Shown: positions 12,601 to 22,449 of the stretch, piece by piece
Layout of the letters: the number at the start of each line of letters is the position of its first letter
Numbering within the stretch: the first letter of the stretch is position 1
NCBI RefSeq assembly: GCF_014839835.1
Contig: NC_071642.1
Location: 10,661,455-10,725,454, forward strand
Direction: 5' to 3'
Origin: Dryobates pubescens
Lineage: Eukaryota; Chordata; Aves; Piciformes; Picidae
DNA: 64,000 nucleotides
Made by a program: the position numbers and the translations under genes
The notes under the pieces: model-generated
The model's database searches: none
Told to the model about the DNA's origin: nothing
What the model saw: only the letters and a program-made list of their open reading frames with translations

Positions 12601-15111
12601 TGAAGCCTTGAGCAACCCGGGCTGGTGGGAGGTGTCCCTGCCCATGGCAGGGGCTTGGAACTGGATGATCTTGAAGGTTCCTTCCAACCCAACCCATGCT
12701 GTGAATCTGATTCTTTAACTGGGAGGATGTGACCATGTCCCTGCTCCCAAACATCTCTCCCCCAGGTTGGTATCATCTTGCACTACTCCTCCCTCTCCAC
12801 GCTGCTGTGGATGGCAGTGAAAGCCAGAGTGCTCTACAAGGAAGCCACCTGGAAGGCACCGCGGCAGCCAGATGGGGACATGTCCCAGCCAGCCCCCAGG
12901 CCCATGCTGCGGTAGGAGCCACCGCTCCCCTCACCCCAGCCCCACGGAGGAGATGGGGGAGCATCTCCTGCCCCACATCCAGAGGCTGGGGCAGGGCTTT
13001 CTCTGCTCCACAAGCCCATGCTGCCCACTCTGTGCCATGCTCTCCTGAGGGCTCAGCTGGGCTGTGGGGTGACAGTGTCCTCCCCATGCAGGTTCTACCT
13101 GATCGCCGGTGGGATCCCTCTCATCATCTGTGGGATCACAGCAGCTGTCAACATCCACAACTACCATGACAACAACCCCTAGTAAGTGTCTCTGCTCAGG
13201 TGGCCTCTCTCTGCCTGGGCAACCAGCCATGCCCACAACCCAGGCAGGCTCAGGAAAGCCTGGGGAGATCAGAGCATCAGAGAAATGTTGCAGCTGGAAG
13301 AGACTTTTGAGAGCATCAAGTCCAACCTCTCCCCCAGAGCTCACAGTGCCACCAGTGCTGCTGAGCCACTGCCACTGAGCCACATCCCTCAGCACCACAT
13401 CCAGGTGGCTTTTGAGCACCTCCAGGGGTGGTGACTCCAGCACCTCCCTGGGCAGCCTGTGCCAGTGCCTGGGAACCCTTTTGGGGAAGAAATTTTTCCC
13501 AATATCCAACCTGAACCTCCCCTGGCACAACTTGAGGCCGTTTCTTCTTGTCCTGGCACTTGTTGCATGTGAGAAGAGACCAACCCCCACCCTCACTCCA
13601 TCCTCCTTTGAGGGAGTTTCAGAGAACAACGAGGTCTCCCCTCAACCTTCTCTTCTGAAGGCTAAAGAGCCTCAGTTCCCTCAGCTGCTCCTCACAGGAC
13701 CTGTGCTCCAGGCCCTTCACCAGCTCTTTCCCCAGAGCCCTCCCTGTGCTGGGAGACCAGCAGCCAGGCAGCCACTGTGCCACGGCAGCAGCCATGCCAG
13801 CGGGGCAGGGGCGCTGAGTGTCACAGCACCACGGTGGGTGGCTGCCGGCTCCGCGGGCCCCCAGCCCTGCTCACCAAAGCCCTTTTCCTCCCATACAGCT
13901 GCTGGCTGGTGTGGCGGCCCAGCCTGGGGGCTTTCTACGTCCCCGTGGCTTTCATTTTGCTGGTCACCTGGATTTACTTTCTCTGCGCCGGGCTCAGCCT
14001 CCAGTGCCGACCGTCACGTCGGAAAGACGTCCCCGAGCCCATGGAGCCCCCACCACGGCTGGGTGGCGCTGGTGACCTCCTGACGGACTCTGGCTCCATC
14101 TCAGTGACGCTGAACTCGGGGCTGCCCTGCCCGGAGGCGGACGGAGTCTACTCCCTGCAGGTGCAGTTCTGGGCGCTGGTGACCACCCACGCCCTGTACG
14201 TCGCCCTGTGGACGTTCGGTGCCATGGCTGTGTCCCAGCGCTGGTACCTCAACATCGTCTTCAGCTGCCTCTACGGCATCACCGCCGTGGTGCTGGGACT
14301 CTTCATCTTCATCCACCACTGCGTCCGGCGCCGGGATGTCCTCAACTCCTGGTTCTCCTGCTGCCCCTCCTACAGGAACGCTCTGCCCATGCAGGCGTAC
14401 GTCCACCCGGGGCTGGCACCAGAGGACGGCTCCCAGGTCTTCATCGGCTGTGACCCGGAGGCAGCTCACTCTGCAGCCTCCTCCTCCTCCTCACCCAGCA
14501 GCGCCAGCTCGGCCGGGGGCCGCTGCAAACTCACCAACCTGCAGGTGGCCCAGAGCCAGGCGGACGCTCGCCCGGCCGCATGCCCGGAGCCAGACCCCAC
14601 CGAGGGCAAGGTCACCGTCGCCGGCCGCCACGCCAGCAACCTCCACGGCCGCAGGAGCCACCGGGGCAGAACTAAGCAGTGCCGGGACGGGAAGCATCAC
14701 CGCTTGAAAATGCTGCGGGGCCCCTCCTCGGAGCACCCCTCCAGCGAGAGCGGGAGCCTGCACAACAGCCACTCCGAGAGCTACCACAGCGGCAGGAACA
14801 GCCCCGGCAGCAGCGGCCGTGCGGGGGCACGGCTGCCCCAGGACGGGGACATGGCGCCCAGCCCCTCGGAGGGCAGCGACGGCGGGCGCCGGGGCCCCGA
14901 CTTCGGCGAAGCTCGGCGGAGGAGCGCCAGCAGGGACAACCTGCGGCAAGCCAGCGCCGGGGACAAGGAGGCCAAGCGCCGCTCCTACCCCCTCAACGTG
15001 GCCAGCCACAACGGTGGCCTCAAGGGCAGCAAGTACGACATCAACCTGGCCAGCGCCGACAGCGTGGCCGGGATGAAGACCGGGCTCTGGAAGAGTGAAA
15101 CCACCGTGTAG
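1768..15111 (+). CDS. ADGRA2: Adhesion G protein-coupled receptor A2 (GPR124/TEM5), exons 2-19; exon 1 lies left of the window
   Basis: Eighteen exons join in frame: 1768-1839, 6020-6091, 6190-6261, 6554-6625, 7203-7366, 7447-7660, 8157-8321, 8885-9086, 9179-9328, 9432-9593, 10087-10296, 10376-10577, 11314-11522, 11641-11768, 12179-12302, 12766-12911, 13092-13181, 13899-15111. All have AG/GT borders and total 3667 nt, about 1222 residues. Human GPR124 is 1338 residues, so only the signal peptide and LRR N-cap exon are missing. Domains in order are four LRRs, LRRCT, Ig, hormone-receptor domain, GAIN/GPS, seven membrane helices and a long Ser/Arg-rich tail ending ETTV, a class I PDZ ligand. From family knowledge, the protein sits in the plasma membrane of brain endothelium and pericytes and works with RECK as a WNT7A/B co-receptor; the tail binds DLG1 and Dishevelled. 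No disruption is seen. Confidence 0.96.
2440..3345. repeat. 39-bp minisatellite, 22 copies, in ADGRA2 intron 2
   Basis: accctgcagc (or its close variant) starts at 2461 and then every 39 bp to 2734, with three 49-bp steps (2783, 2832, 2881), then every 39 bp to 3310. The three longer units carry an extra cccctctctg. Minor variants are gccgtgccc for gccatgccc. The period is a multiple of three, which makes long spurious reading frames. Confidence 0.97.
4590..4636. repeat. 12-bp tandem repeat (cacatctgcctg), three copies
   Basis: cacatctgcctg repeated without a break, followed by a partial copy, in ADGRA2 intron 2. Confidence 0.85.
4918..5065 (-). mobile_element. CR1 LINE 3' end fragment
   Basis: Starts with the reverse of the CR1 terminus (acagaatcacagaatgggtt) and continues through ccatgggcagggacacctcc to gagcacctccagg. 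Minus orientation, in ADGRA2 intron 2. Confidence 0.9.
6690..7112 (+). mobile_element. CR1 LINE 3' fragment in ADGRA2 intron
   Basis: Runs from tactgggttcagttttgggc through ggagaagaggaggctgaggg to cattctatgatt, the CR1 end. It lies between the last LRR exon and the LRRCT exon. Confidence 0.92.
7203..8321 (+). CDS. ADGRA2: ADGRA2 LRR C-cap and Ig-like domain exons
   Basis: Exon 7203-7366 encodes the LRRCT cap with its CDCNLRW start and spaced cysteines. Exons 7447-7660 and 8157-8321 encode an Ig-like domain with the first cysteine in FQCTA, the core tryptophan in IRWYH and the second cysteine in EWECAVS. The end of the last exon runs into the hormone-receptor domain ([13 protein letters not shown]). 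Confidence 0.94.
7670..7960. repeat. Degenerate purine-rich repeat (gatggggacag units)
   Basis: Irregular units of about 20-30 bp built on gatggggacagggatggagat fill the intron inside the Ig domain. One strand is nearly all purine. Confidence 0.8.
8885..9086 (+). CDS. ADGRA2: ADGRA2 hormone-receptor (HormR) domain exon
   Basis: The exon begins at the AG of gcag|gtggcc and ends before gtgagcc. It encodes [14 protein letters not shown], then [18 protein letters not shown], the cysteine/tryptophan pattern of the HormR fold next to the GAIN domain in adhesion GPCRs. The exon ends in phase 0. Confidence 0.93.
9179..11522 (+). CDS. ADGRA2: ADGRA2 GAIN domain and GPS exons
   Basis: Exons 9179-9328, 9432-9593, 10087-10296, 10376-10577 and 11314-11522 encode the GAIN region. 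It ends in the GPS stretch with the paired tryptophans of YWNFEVL and GWSAEGC, then [13 protein letters not shown] just before the first membrane helix. The GPS tripeptide reads H-L-S, which fits the consensus for autoproteolysis; whether this receptor is cleaved is not shown by sequence. Confidence 0.92.
9660..10070. repeat. Degenerate repeat (ctctgcccatgctgggggt units)
   Basis: About fourteen imperfect units of 26-32 bp in the ADGRA2 intron between exons 9432-9593 and 10087-10296. Confidence 0.85.
10674..11156 (+). mobile_element. CR1 LINE 3' fragment in ADGRA2 intron
   Basis: Begins tgggttcagttttgggcccc and ends with ggactcaatgatcttgaagg and a degraded terminus near 11155. Diverged from the copy at 6690. 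Confidence 0.9.
11641..15111 (+). CDS. ADGRA2: ADGRA2 seven-transmembrane and cytoplasmic tail exons
   Basis: Exons 11641-11768 (TM1), 12179-12302 (TM2), 12766-12911 (TM3), 13092-13181 (TM4) and 13899-15111 (TM5-7 plus tail). The last exon is 1213 nt and holds 403 residues. TM7 ([19 protein letters not shown]) is followed by a tail of about 260 residues, rich in Ser, His, Arg and Gly, that ends KSETTV and a TAG at 15109-15111. Confidence 0.95.
12405..12716 (+). mobile_element. CR1 LINE 3' fragment in ADGRA2 intron
   Basis: Contains ggaagaaattcttgacagtg, ggaggtgctcaaggccaggt and ggaactggatgatcttgaag, with a worn terminal repeat tgtgaatctgattct. Confidence 0.9.
13266..13735 (-). mobile_element. 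CR1 LINE 3' fragment in ADGRA2 intron
   Basis: Minus orientation. Contains gagcacctccaggggtggtg, cctccctgggcagcctgtgc and the reverse of the gaagagaaggttgagggga block. Confidence 0.9.
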
Positions 15112-16284
15112 AGGTGGGGAAGGACCCCACGGCCACAGCAGTTTCCTCCGGGGCGTCTGCCAGGAGCCGCCACGGGCACTGGCGGGGGTGGGTGGCACGG
15201 CTGGGAGCTCTGACCTCCCACCCTGGGCACAGGGTGATGCCAAGCTCACCCTGTCCCCTGCTGAGGCTCAAAGCTTCCTGTGGCAGGGGCAGGGTTTGGG
15301 AGCCAAAAGGCAGCCCTGGCTCTCCAGCAGCCTGGCTGGCAGCTGTGCTTCAGTCACTCCTGCAGATGGCTTGAGACTGAACCCTAGATGCTACAACCAA
15401 GAGAGGAGAGTTCTGATTGCCAGAGCTCTGCTATTGAATGTATCTCTGTCTAGACAGAGCAGAGAGGGATGTGAGTGCCTCGTTACCCACCAGTGTTCTC
15501 CAGCAGCGGGCACGGCCCCGGCGCTTTGCCAGCAGCCTGCTCCCGCCTCGACTGCAATGTCCCCGCCCAGGGGACCACCCCAAGTGCCCTTTTTTCAGTA
15601 GAGGCACCCTAGGGCCGACACCTGCACGACCCCAACCCCAACAAGCTGCTGCTGAGCAGGTCAGAGGAGCAGCTTCTCCAGCTGAAGCGTTCTGCCAGGC
15701 TGAAGTTTGTGTTAGGTGCCAGCGTTCAGCCCTGGGGGCTGGGCAGTTGCTGAAGTGAAAAGCCATAACTGCAAAGCAAGCACAAGGTGAGAGGAGCCTC
15801 AGCCCCGAGGTGAGGGGGTCGTCTGCACTGTTTGGATGCCAAACACTAAGAGCCTGGCCAGAAAAGGCTCCCCCCAGCCCTCGGAGGCACAAGCTATGCA
15901 ATGGGGGTGGGCTGCCAGAGGCTGACCCGCTCCACCCAAGCACCAAAGAGCTGAAACCAAAAGCAGGTCTCAGCCTTAACCCAAGCAGGGGGAGGGGTGG
16001 TGGTGTTACACAGAAAATACTTGGGCTTGCTCTTAGGAAGGCAGAGAAACCCCCTGGCTACCAGCCTTGCTCTTGTGTAAGACAAGAAGGTGGCTCTGGG
16101 GAGCCAGGCCTGTTCCTGGGAGAACGACGCCAGTGAACTGGGGACCTTCCCTGGGCAGCTCCCAAGATGCATTCAGAGGGCTGGCACTTGGATAAGCACT
16201 TATTGTCCCCACTTATAAACAAGCCTCCCCCCTCCCCCCCTTCTTTAAAGCATGTAGCTTAAAAAGTAAAAAAAAATCCCCACT

Positions 16285-16336
16285 GCAGGCAGCAGCAGGC
16301 TGCAGGCAGCAGCAGGCTGCAGGCAGCAGCAGGCTC
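16285..16336. repeat. 17-bp tandem repeat, three copies
   Basis: gcaggcagcagcaggct is repeated three times without a break, within the ADGRA2 3' UTR. Confidence 0.85.
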
Positions 16337-16446
16337 CTGCCAGGTCTTGAAGGATCCTAAAACCAGAGGAGGTTGGTTGCCCCCCCAGCCAGGCAAGGAG
16401 CTCCCTGTGCTGGTCCCAGTACAGCTCTGCCAGCTGCCTGCCTGTG

Positions 16447-16728
16447 CCCAGCAGGGCTGTTAGGAGCAGGGGCTTGAAACCAGAGCAGGGCAGGTTTAAG
16501 TTGGACATCAGGAGGAAGTTCTTCACTATGAGGGTGGTGAAACACTGGAACAGGTTGCCCACAGAGGTAGTGGAGGCTCCATCCCTGGAGACATTCAAGG
16601 TGAGACTCGATGGGGCCCTGAGCAGCCTGCTCTGGTTGGGGGTGGCCCTGCCGTCTGCAGGGGGCTTGGACAAGATGCCCTTGGAGGGTCCCTTCCAAGC
16701 CAATGCATTCTGTGGCTCTGTGATTTCA
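16447..16728 (+). mobile_element. CR1 LINE 3' fragment in ADGRA2 3' UTR
   Basis: Contains ttaagttggacatcaggagg, aacactggaacaggttgccc and the end gcattctgtggctctgtgat. It has the same sense as the gene. Confidence 0.9.
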
Positions 16729-17441
16729 GCCCTCAGAGTGCTGAGCCTGGCTGTCACCAACCCCAAGAGTGAAGCAGAGGTAGGATGGGAGCCTGGTGCC
16801 TCTTCTGCCCTTCCCAGCCTCCCCCTGCCTCAATTTCCTCCTGTGTGCAAACTAATTCCCTTTTCTAGCTACCTCCCGAGGGGTTGCAAGGCTCAGGCAG
16901 GGGATGGGGTGGGGAGGAGAAAGCACTTCGTGGTGCATTGATCTCACTTTTGGAAGCCCATTTTTTGAGGGGGGGGGGGGAGGGGGAGGGTGTCCCTTTC
17001 CTGCAGAGCTGGAGCCCCCCCCCCTTGGGCTTCTTTGCTCAACCCAAGGGGTTTAAACCACACTTTCGTTTCCCCGTGCCTGGTTATTTTGCTACAAATC
17101 AAAGCCCTGTTGCTGCTGCAGCCAACAGGGTGGTTGCTAAGTTGTTAGAGAGATGCTTTGCTGCACTGTGACAGTATTCTAGCAAAAAAACAAACACAGA
17201 GAGCTTTGTATTATCAATTACACGTTTGGGGGGGGGGGGTTATTTTTTTACTTGTGGGTCTGTTTACATGATGAGCAAAGGAGAGATCACCAGAGAGCCT
17301 TCCTGCAATATACCTGGGAGGAGAAAGGGAGGGAAGGGGACACTATGCCAAAGAAATGTCTTTCAAAGGGGTCTTCTTGCCTTTTTTATACATATATATA
17401 TATATATAAATAGACTGTTTTGAGCAGATATGTTTTTGTTT

Positions 17442-17451
17442 AATATATAAA
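17442..17451 (+). terminator. Probable ADGRA2 polyadenylation signal (variant hexamers)
   Basis: Overlapping AATATA and TATAAA hexamers sit in the only AT-rich pocket downstream of the ADGRA2 stop. No canonical AATAAA is seen on the plus strand between 15112 and this point. Cleavage would fall about 10-30 nt further on. Confidence 0.45.
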
Positions 17452-17847
17452 AGAGTTGCCAATCTGCCAAGAGCTGCTGCTGTTTGTTTCTCAGGGGCTG
17501 GGTGCACAGGGAGGGCACGGAGTGGGACACACACCAGTCCAAGCTGCATCTTTGCCACCCTTTCCAGCAGCTCCACACACTTGATTTAACCAGAACCAGG
17601 GCAGGTTTTCCCTCAGCGTGTCCCAGTGTCTCCTTCACCCTCACAAGCCCATTCTGTCCAAAGAGCTGAAGCACAGGGAGCCCTGCCAAAGCTGGAGCAG
17701 GGCTATGGAAAACCAGGAAGGTGTTGGGAGACCTTCCCCCAGGCATCCATCACCATGCTGGGAACACCAAACGCTCTCCTGCTGCCACCCTGCAGGGCTG
17801 GGAGGCACCACACCACCTTCTACCAGAGGCTGCAGAGAGACAGAACC

Positions 17848-18077
17848 CAGCCCCCAGCCTTCTCTTTATTTCTAACAGAAACAGAACACAAGCCAACGTG
17901 GCCACTCCACCAAAGGCCCCAGCTTGGTCCAGAACATGCAACAGGACACAGCCTCCCCCCTGCCCCCCAGCCCTGCCTGCTCCCTTGGGCCACTGTCCCT
18001 GCAGCCACGGCTCTGTCACCAGCAGGTTTCACACTTTTGGTCCTCACAGCCAGGACCAGGGCTGGAGACAACCACCT
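17848..18077 (-). other. BRF2: BRF2 3' UTR and polyadenylation signal
   Basis: On the minus strand AATAAA lies at 17870-17865 (tttatt on the plus strand), about 210 nt past the BRF2 stop. The estimated end at about 17848 leaves under 400 bp to the ADGRA2 3' end on the other strand. Confidence 0.7.
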
Positions 18078-21024
18078 TCATGGCCAGGCCTTGACCTTCC
18101 TGAAGGCCCTGATCTCCTCGGGGCCCCGCAGGTACTGCTCGATTTCGCTGTCGGAGATGTGCTCATCGCCGGTGATGGCAGCGTCCAGCGCGCTGGGGGG
18201 CGCTGTGCGCAGCCTCTTCCTGGGATGGATGAGGCAGGGGGGCAGCAAGGGCCTCCTGCCACCCCCGCGCTGGTGTTCCCCTTCTGAGGGACAGCCCTTG
18301 CCTGGCACTGCCTGGAGAGGAGAGCTAGGAGAGACTTTGCCTGGGGGACCCTCACCTGGGGAGCCTTCACCTGGGGCACTCTCCCCTGGGGAGCCCTTGT
18401 CTGGGGAGCCCTCATCTGGGGAAGACTTGCCCAGGGAGCCCTTGCCCTGGGAGCCCTCACCCAGGCCCACAGCACACTGCTGCTGCTCCTCCTCCTCCAG
18501 GCAGAAAGCATTTCTCAGCAGGAAAATTCGGTGCTGCAGCAGGTCCCCGATGTGCTTGACCACCGTTTTCTTGTCCAGTTTAAAGACCCTCAGCCAAGCC
18601 AGCTGGGAGGCCATCCTCAGGAGGATCTCAAGAAGTTCCTTCAGCCTCAGGTGTGCTGGGGGTGGCAAGTCCACGGCAGCCAGCTTGCAGAACCGTGCCA
18701 GAGTGCAGCTGAGGCGGGCAGCAGGCTGCAGTGACTGCCAGGACAGGAAGGCTGCGGCCGTGACGATGGGCACAGGGTGCCGGCCGGTGACCAGCCAGGT
18801 CTCACTGGCCAGCTCCACCAACTGCATGGTCCTGGTGACCATCTTCTCCTTGTCCTCCACAAATGGAGCAGGGACGTTGGCTGCGTGCTGGAAGAGCTGA
18901 AAACTGGAAGAGCAAAGAGCCTGCTGTTAGTGCCAGGGAGCTTCACCCGGGGGTGCCTCAGCGACCCAGCTCCAGGAGGGTCCTTCAGGACCAACACATC
19001 CTGCTCCTGTGATGGGCTTCTGCTCCTGTCACTGAGCTGAAAGCCTCCAAACTGAGAAAGGAAAGGCTGCAAGAGAAGAATCACAGCCCACAATGTGATG
19101 AGGGAGGCACTAAAGCCATCACAACCCCAGCACACACAAGGGTCACTGTCCCCAGCCCAGCACCAAACACCAGCCCTGCTGATGTCCACCTCCAGGCTGC
19201 TTTGCTGTACCACAGTCACTCAAGGGACCAGAGTGTGCTCCCAGGTCAGAAGTTCTGGCTGCTGGTGCACCAGTACTGCCCCCACCAGTGCATCTTGCCC
19301 CCTCTCAGCAGCAGGCAGGGCTGAGGGAACACTTCTCCAGCTGATCTGGGGTTGCCTTCGTGCACTCCCTGTGCCTGTGTCACAGCACAGGCCACCCTGG
19401 GTGAGTCTGTGGACTCCTGCCACGGCCACAGCTGCATCTCAGAAGCTCTTTCACCCAGCAGTGCCAAACACAGCCCTGTGCAGTGGCTGCAGGGGGCCCT
19501 GTTACCTGTTGAGGTGTGTCTTCACCAGGTCTGCCAGGCTGAGGGCTGGCACCGAAAGCCCCAGCTCCTTCTGAAGGCTGAGGAAGACACCAGCAAACAG
19601 CTCCTGCTTGGCGTACAGGAGGGAGCAGATGGTCCCCATGGTCAGGGGCCAGTTGTGCTGTCGACAAGTCACAAAGACACAGCAGCCCCCCAGCAGCTCC
19701 TTCTTCTCCACACTGACCATGTGGAAGGAGGGGTGCTGCAGAGCTCTCTGGAAGTACGACACCGCCGTCTCCTCAAACACTGTGGGCAGCTGGAGGACTT
19801 TACAGAGATCCTGGACCCTCCTGATCCCTGGGAGAAGACAGCACCCTTCCAGGTCAGCTCACACAGCTTCTGCTGCAGCCCTCCCCTCCTCAGTGTTTGA
19901 CTGCAGTCAACATTCACCCAGCCCCAGGCAACGGGGTGAGAGCAGCCCCAAAGCCAGCATGAAAACCCCTCCCAGGTGCCCAGTGTGGGTGAAGCAGCTT
20001 GCTGGAGGCTGGGCACAGACCCAGCTGCTGCCTTCTTGCTTCACTGCCAGCTCTGGAGGCTTTCACCAGCTCAGAGAGCATCAGAAACACCTCAGACAAG
20101 CCAGAGCAGCAGCAAGAGAGAATCAGGGTGTGGAGGGAATCCACCTTGCTCTTACCTCGCTGCAGACAGCGGCTCAGCTGCTCCTTCTGGCCAGTGCTGT
20201 GGGAATAGGCCACCTCTGAAAGACAGCCAGGGTCAGGACAGGCTCACAGTGGCTCACAGGGACATTGTCATTTAGAGGTTTGGGATAATGTCACTTAAGA
20301 GTTTGGGGCTGGTGTCATTTGGTGCCTGGGGATGGTATTTAGGGAGTTTGGGGCTGGTGTCATTCAGATCTCAGACAATCTAGTGCCCACGCCAGCAGAG
20401 TTCAATCACCACAACTGCCAGGTCTTTGAGGCCACTAAACAAGAGCTGCCAGCACAAGTGACAGGCGCAGGAGTCCTCCAAGCCACTGCTCCTCCACAAA
20501 CAGCAGACGGCCTCGGGGCTACTCCACCACACTCACAGGAAGCCTAACAGAGCCAAAGAGCATCGCAGCACTGGTCCCAAGCCTAACACCCGGCAGAGAA
20601 GCGCCGTGGGTCTGCTCCTGCAGCAGCAACACCCCGGGACACGCTGAGCTTCTGGGGAGGGAGGGAGGAGGAAGCAGCTGCTCCACCCCAGCCCCATCCT
20701 CCTCACCGAGGCCTTTCGGACCCGCAGAGCGCAGCGTGTGCACGCACAGCGGCCCCTGGGCTGCCTACAAACGGCTACCTGGGGAGCGCTCCCGTGCTCA
20801 GACCGACCCCGAACGCTGCCGGGACCCCCCTGCCGGGGCTAAGACCCGCCGGGCCCGCGCCGTGCCGCACCTCGCAGATGCTCCTCGTCGGTGTAGGTGG
20901 TGGTGAGGAGCCCCTCGGAGAGAACGCAGCCGCAGGAGGCACAGACCAGCTGCTGCTGCGCGTAGTGCGAGTCCTCCACCAGCGCCGAGGAGCCGCACTC
21001 GGGGCAGCGGCGCCGCTCCGCCAT
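18078..21024 (-). CDS. BRF2: BRF2, TFIIB-related factor of RNA polymerase III (type 3 promoters)
   Basis: Four minus-strand exons join in frame: 21024-20871, 20215-20156, 19827-19506 and 18903-18078, giving 1362 nt or 453 residues. The start [11 protein letters not shown] opens a zinc ribbon with cysteines 7, 10, 28 and 31. It is followed by the first cyclin fold ([11 protein letters not shown]), the second ([14 protein letters not shown]) and KHIGDLLQH, all typical of BRF2. From family knowledge, BRF2 with TBP and BDP1 forms TFIIIB at U6, 7SK and similar genes, and a C-terminal cysteine (human C361) senses oxidation; the matching PPCL cysteine is present near residue 402. The protein is longer than the 419-residue human one because of a Gly-Ser-Pro repeat in the C-terminal region. 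The ATG sits in a CpG island. Confidence 0.96.
18338..18476 (-). repeat. In-frame 15-bp repeat inside BRF2 (pentapeptide repeat)
   Basis: About nine imperfect 15-bp units (plus strand ctggggagccctcac and variants) lie in the last BRF2 exon. They encode pentapeptides such as GEGSP, GKGSP and DEGSP. The unit is a multiple of three and keeps the frame, so copy number can change without breaking the gene. Confidence 0.9.
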
Positions 21025-21300
21025 GGCCGCGCCGGGAGGCAGCGCCGGGGGCGGAGCGCTGAGAGGGGGCGGAGCGCTGGGGGGGCGGAGCCACCGATAG
21101 CGGAGCGGCTCCGGGTCCGTCCCGGGACTCGCACACGCTCTCCGCGTTCCGCGCTCCGCGAGTTCCGCCCGCCCGCCCGTGCCCACCGACCGCGGCGGGA
21201 GAAGCAGCGGCGGCGGCAGCGGCTCCTGGGGCGGGAGGGAGGGCACAGCTGCCTGCCTCGCTCGGCGGGGAGCTGCAAAAGCAGCGAAACCTTCCCCTCC
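20780..21300. promoter_or_regulatory. CpG-rich 5' end and presumed promoter of BRF2
   Basis: High density of CG dinucleotides spans BRF2 exon 1 and about 280 bp upstream of its ATG at 21024. GGGCGG boxes lie near 21067 and 21092. No TATA box is evident. The RAB11FIP1 3' end lies only about 500 bp further upstream. Confidence 0.7.
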
Positions 21301-21816
21301 GGGGACGCAGCGTCCCTGTCCTTGGTCACTGTGTCCCCTCAGGGTGCCGCGGGGTTCGGGGGGGGCTCCCCCTCCCGCCTTCTGCACGGTAGCAGCGCTC
21401 AGGGCTCCCGCAGCGCACCGGAGTTTCAGCCCAAATGGCCCTGAGACAGCGGGAGGCTGATTTCCTCCCTTTCACCCCCACCTCGAAGGCCATTCCCACG
21501 AGGGGCCGGGGGCAGCGCTGGCCCTGGGGGTCATTTCGCTGGCTCCCGGGCAAGAACCTTTCACACATTTTCTTTGCTCCACAGAAACTCTCGGTTCTGG
21601 TGATGTGGATGAGCTTGTCCATCAGGTTTCCCCACCCCCGGAGCTGTTTACCGTGAACTTCCTGCACCTCTAGCTTGCAGGGATGGAATGAGCCCCGAAA
21701 TACCTTGAGGATGAGGAGTGTGGGGCAGCAGAGGTGGTCAGGAGGAGGGGGATGAGGCCCTTGTGAAAGTACTCAGGACAAAAGACAAAGGCAATAAAGG
21801 CTGGATTGAAGGTATT

Positions 21817-21822
21817 TTTATT
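21817..21822 (-). terminator. RAB11FIP1 polyadenylation signal AATAAA
   Basis: Minus-strand AATAAA (tttatt on plus) lies in a T/A-rich pocket just upstream of the BRF2 CpG island, and after the long 3' UTR. Confidence 0.6.
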
Positions 21823-22449
21823 TTAGTGTTCCATGAAACCAAGAGGCATTTAAAAACAAAGAGGTACTCAGGCTAAAAGCAGACACAGACAGTACAAACA
21901 GGGGAAAATACATTCAGGTCCTTCAGTAATAAACATTTGATTCTTAAGGCCCTTAAAAGTCAAGGTGTGGTAGTGAGAGAAGTTCAGTTCTCCCCCCCCA
22001 AAAAACTCCCCCAGCCTAAAACTGTCACACAAGGTGAAGCACCTCGCTGGCCACAAAATGCCAGCCCCTTACTCCAAAGCAAGGCTGTCACTAATATTGC
22101 CAATGAAAGACTGAGGTACAAGGCTTGTGAGATGCTTTCACAGCCCAGGAAGTCAAAGCCTGGGTGGTGCAAGGACTGCGACCCCCTGCGCTGCCCTGGC
22201 AAGAGGCTCAACACCTCCAACCACCAGAGAACAGCTCCAGGGGGGCAAAAGTCAGACACAACCTGGGTCCACCTCAGCAGACACAGACAGTGGCAAGCAA
22301 AAGAAGAGCTGCCAGGAGAGGCAATGCCAAGTTCTAAGGCTTTGCTGCCAAGGACAGCAACACATTATTGCTTTGGTTTGGAATGCACATCATCCAAACT
22401 TCCTAAACCCCACGCTGCCAAAGCATGCCACAGGCCACAGCCAGCACCT

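Larger units (their letters stand above)
15112..17470 (+). other. ADGRA2: ADGRA2 3' untranslated region
   Basis: No coding exon is seen between the ADGRA2 stop and the convergent BRF2 3' end. The stretch contains a CR1 fragment (16447-16728), a short CAGCAGG-type tandem repeat, G runs near 16969 and 17227, and a TA run at about 17390-17410. AT-rich sequence with AATATA (17442) and TATAAA (17446) gives a plausible non-canonical polyadenylation signal. The end point is an estimate. Confidence 0.6.

Noticed and set aside
14491-15249. 252-codon minus-strand frame opposite the ADGRA2 tail
   Set aside because: Shadow of the GC-rich ADGRA2 last exon. It has no family resemblance and the plus frame is clearly the receptor tail.
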